From: Clostridia bacterium
GTDB lineage: Bacteria; Bacillota; Clostridia; Oscillospirales; Acutalibacteraceae
Direction of reading: 5' to 3'
Length of the DNA stretch: 8,162 nt
Assembly (NCBI GenBank): GCA_024404125.1
Contig: JAKSQL010000039.1
Coordinates: forward strand, 1 to 8,162
Part shown: piece after piece, positions 6,634-8,162 of the stretch
Layout of the letters: each line of letters starts with the position of its first letter
Position numbering within the stretch: position 1 is the stretch's first letter
Made by a program: the position numbers and the translations under genes
The notes under the pieces: model-generated
Databases searched by the model: none
The model's input: the letters and a program-made list of their open reading frames with translations, nothing else
What the model was told of the DNA's origin: nothing

Positions 6634-6693
6634 GAATTTGCATTAAATGAACTCGAAAAATCACTTTTGTAATTATTCATAGAGGTGTTTTCT
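6634..6693 (+). other. Intergenic spacer between hisS and aspS
   Basis: Sixty AT-rich bases separate the two synthetase genes, the longest gap in the window. I see no GC-rich hairpin with a T run, no acceptable paired -35/-10 boxes, and no room for a T-box leader. The only recognisable element is the aspS ribosome site at its 3' end. Confidence 0.6.
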
Positions 6694-6696
6694 TTG
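6681..6696 (+). promoter_or_regulatory. Ribosome binding site and TTG start of aspS
   Basis: AGAGGTG at 6681-6687 is placed six bases before TTG 6694. The first ATG in frame is 6718, but nothing resembling a ribosome site precedes it at the right distance. An in-frame GTG at 6685 is inside the ribosome site. The TTG start adds eight residues (MKLDRLDG) before the conserved MKRSDYCG start of the anticodon domain, a short extension of the kind I recall in clostridial AspRS proteins. Confidence 0.7.
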
Positions 6697-8162
6697 AAAC
6701 TTGACAGACTTGACGGTATGAAGCGTTCCGATTACTGCGGTACGCTTACAAATGAAAAAACAGGCGAAACGGTAACCGTTTGCGGCTGGGTACAACGTAT
6801 GCGCGATTTGGGCGGTCTTATATTTATTGACCTTCGTGACCGTACGGGTATTATCCAACTTGCTTTTGACGATACCACCGATAAAGACGTATTTAATAAA
6901 GCGGGCCTTGTACGCAGCGAATTTGTTTTAATGGCGCAGGGCACTGTAAGAAAGCGCTCTTCGGTAAATCCCGATATTCCTACGGGGGATATTGAAATAG
7001 AAGTAACCGTACTTAAAATTTTAGGCGAGTCACAAACTCCGCCCTTTGAAATTTTGCCTGACAGCAACGCGAACGAGGAACTTCGTCTTAAATACCGCTA
7101 TCTTGATTTGCGCCGCGAGCCGCTTCAAAAAAATATTTTAATGCGCCACCGCATAGCCAAGGTAACAAGAGATTACTTTGACGAGAACGGCTTTTTGGAG
7201 ATAGAAACTCCTACCCTTATAAAGTCCACCCCCGAGGGTGCGCGCGACTATCTTGTTCCCTCACGTGTACATAAGGGCAGTTTCTTTGCGCTTCCGCAGT
7301 CACCGCAGATGTATAAGCAACTGCTTATGCTTTCGGGTTTTGACCGCTATATGCAACTTGCACGTTGCTACAGAGATGAGGACCTGCGCGCCGACCGTCA
7401 ACCTGAATTTACCCAAATAGACCTTGAAATGTCTTTCGTTGAACGTGAGGACGTTTTTGCTATCGCCGAGGGTTACGTTAAGCGCCTATTCAAAGAAATT
7501 TTGAATGTGGACGTTAAAACTCCGCTTAAACGTATGACATACACCGATGCTATGAACGATTACGGCTCTGATAAGCCCGATACCCGTTTTGATATGAAAA
7601 TAAAAGATATTTCGGATATTGTTAAAGATTGCGGATTTTCTGTATTTGCCGATACTGTTAAATCGGGCGGTACTGTAAGGGCAATAAATGCCGAAAATGC
7701 CGCCGGTGTTTACACGAGAAAAGAAATTGATAAACTTACAGAAGACGCCAAAGGCATAGGTGCAAAAGGTCTTGCTTTCGCAAGGTGGACAGAGGAAGAG
7801 CCGACCTGCTCATTCGCAAAATTCCTTACAAAAGAAGAACTCGACTCAATTTACAGTCGCCTTAACTTTAAAAAAGGTGACGTGTTACTTATAGTCGCCG
7901 ATAAGAAAAATGTTGCACTCTCGGTTTTGGGTGCGCTTCGTCTTACAGTTGCAAAACGTCTTGATATAATACCCAAACAGTTTAATTTCCTTTGGATAAC
8001 CGAATTCCCGTTCTTTGAATACAACGAGGAAACAAAAACTTGGGATGCTATGCACCACCCCTTTACCTCTCCGCTTGACGAATGTATTCCCTCTCTTGAC
8101 ACCAACCCCGAAAAAGTATTTCCCAATGCATACGAGTTAGTCCTTAACGGCATAGAACTTTC
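6694..8162 (+). CDS. aspS: Aspartyl-tRNA synthetase (3' truncated by window edge)
   Basis: Class IIb synthetase that charges tRNA-Asp. The frame is open from TTG 6694 to the window end, giving 489 residues of an expected total near 590. The N-terminal OB-fold anticodon domain spans about 12-115 and includes GWVQRMRDLGGLIFIDLRDR. Motif 1 is near 151-176, the flipping-loop region STPEGARDYLVPSR is at 178-191, and QSPQ is at 202-205. Motif 2 runs from ARCYRDEDLRADRQPEF to QIDLEMSF (223-248). The bacterial GAD insertion domain spans about 290-430, and HHPFT is at 454-458. Motif 3 and the C-terminal end lie beyond the window. The Leu in RDLGG is the residue usual in AspRS enzymes that charge only tRNA-Asp; this is a tentative reading. 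It follows hisS by 60 bases, and a hisS-aspS pair is common in Firmicutes. No internal frameshift is seen. Confidence 0.97.
   Translation, partial: MKLDRLDGMKRSDYCGTLTNEKTGETVTVCGWVQRMRDLGGLIFIDLRDRTGIIQLAFDDTTDKDVFNKAGLVRSEFVLMAQGTVRKRSSVNPDIPTGDIEIEVTVLKILGESQTPPFEILPDSNANEELRLKYRYLDLRREPLQKNILMRHRIAKVTRDYFDENGFLEIETPTLIKSTPEGARDYLVPSRVHKGSFFALPQSPQMYKQLLMLSGFDRYMQLARCYRDEDLRADRQPEFTQIDLEMSFVEREDVFAIAEGYVKRLFKEILNVDVKTPLKRMTYTDAMNDYGSDKPDTRFDMKIKDISDIVKDCGFSVFADTVKSGGTVRAINAENAAGVYTRKEIDKLTEDAKGIGAKGLAFARWTEEEPTCSFAKFLTKEELDSIYSRLNFKKGDVLLIVADKKNVALSVLGALRLTVAKRLDIIPKQFNFLWITEFPFFEYNEETKTWDAMHHPFTSPLDECIPSLDTNPEKVFPNAYELVLNGIEL

Noticed and set aside
6634..6680. Promoter for aspS between hisS and aspS
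   Set aside because: A TTGCAT at 6638 and a TGTAAT at 6668 resemble -35 and -10 boxes, but they are 24 bases apart and neither has a proper partner at 16-18 bases.
6701..6706. TTGACA box just inside aspS
   Set aside because: No -10 match lies about 17 bases downstream. The bases are codons for the Leu-Asp-Arg start of AspRS.
1..8162. CRISPR array, insertion sequence, tRNA or rRNA gene, phage or defence system
   Set aside because: No spaced direct repeats, transposase, terminal inverted repeats, tRNA-like folds or defence-type domains were seen; the window is nearly all core coding sequence.

Overview
The window reads as a single co-oriented stretch of chromosome from a low-to-middle GC Firmicute. 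It is most likely a member of the Clostridia in the Ruminococcaceae/Oscillospirales sphere. I infer this from the gene order mreB-mreC-mreD-PBP2-minD-mgsA, strong Shine-Dalgarno sites of the AGGAGG/AGGTG type, GTG and TTG starts, heavy use of CTT and ATA codons, and the clostridial look of the HisRS and MgsA proteins. All eight genes are on the plus strand and gaps are 60 bases or less. I see no mobile elements, RNA genes, CRISPR arrays or phage genes.

Bases 1-4147 hold the cell-elongation (rod) cluster: the C-terminal two thirds of mreB (cut by the window edge), mreC, mreD (overlapping mreC by one base) and a class B penicillin-binding protein 2. Together these encode the actin-like filament, its two membrane partners and the transpeptidase that cross-links side-wall peptidoglycan. 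The SEDS glycosyltransferase partner RodA is not in the window.

Bases 4144-4200 carry a near-consensus housekeeping promoter (TTGACA, 17-base spacer, TAAAAT with an extended -10 TG). Its -35 box overlaps the PBP2 stop codon. It should give the downstream genes a transcript of their own.

Bases 4201-8162 hold a MinD-family ATPase, a methylglyoxal synthase family protein, histidyl-tRNA synthetase and most of aspartyl-tRNA synthetase (cut at its 3' end by the window edge). Two of these are odd. The MinD-like protein stops about where the membrane-targeting amphipathic helix should begin, and no minC or minE accompanies it. The MgsA-like protein keeps the fold and several substrate-site residues but has Ala at the catalytic Asp position (E. 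coli Asp71), Asn at His98 and Asp91, and Asp at the phosphate-contacting Ser65, so it may not make methylglyoxal. The two synthetase genes have no T-box leader and appear to depend on the upstream promoter or on one I cannot see.

The main candidates for something undescribed are the altered MgsA-like protein and its coupling to a tail-less MinD under a private promoter.
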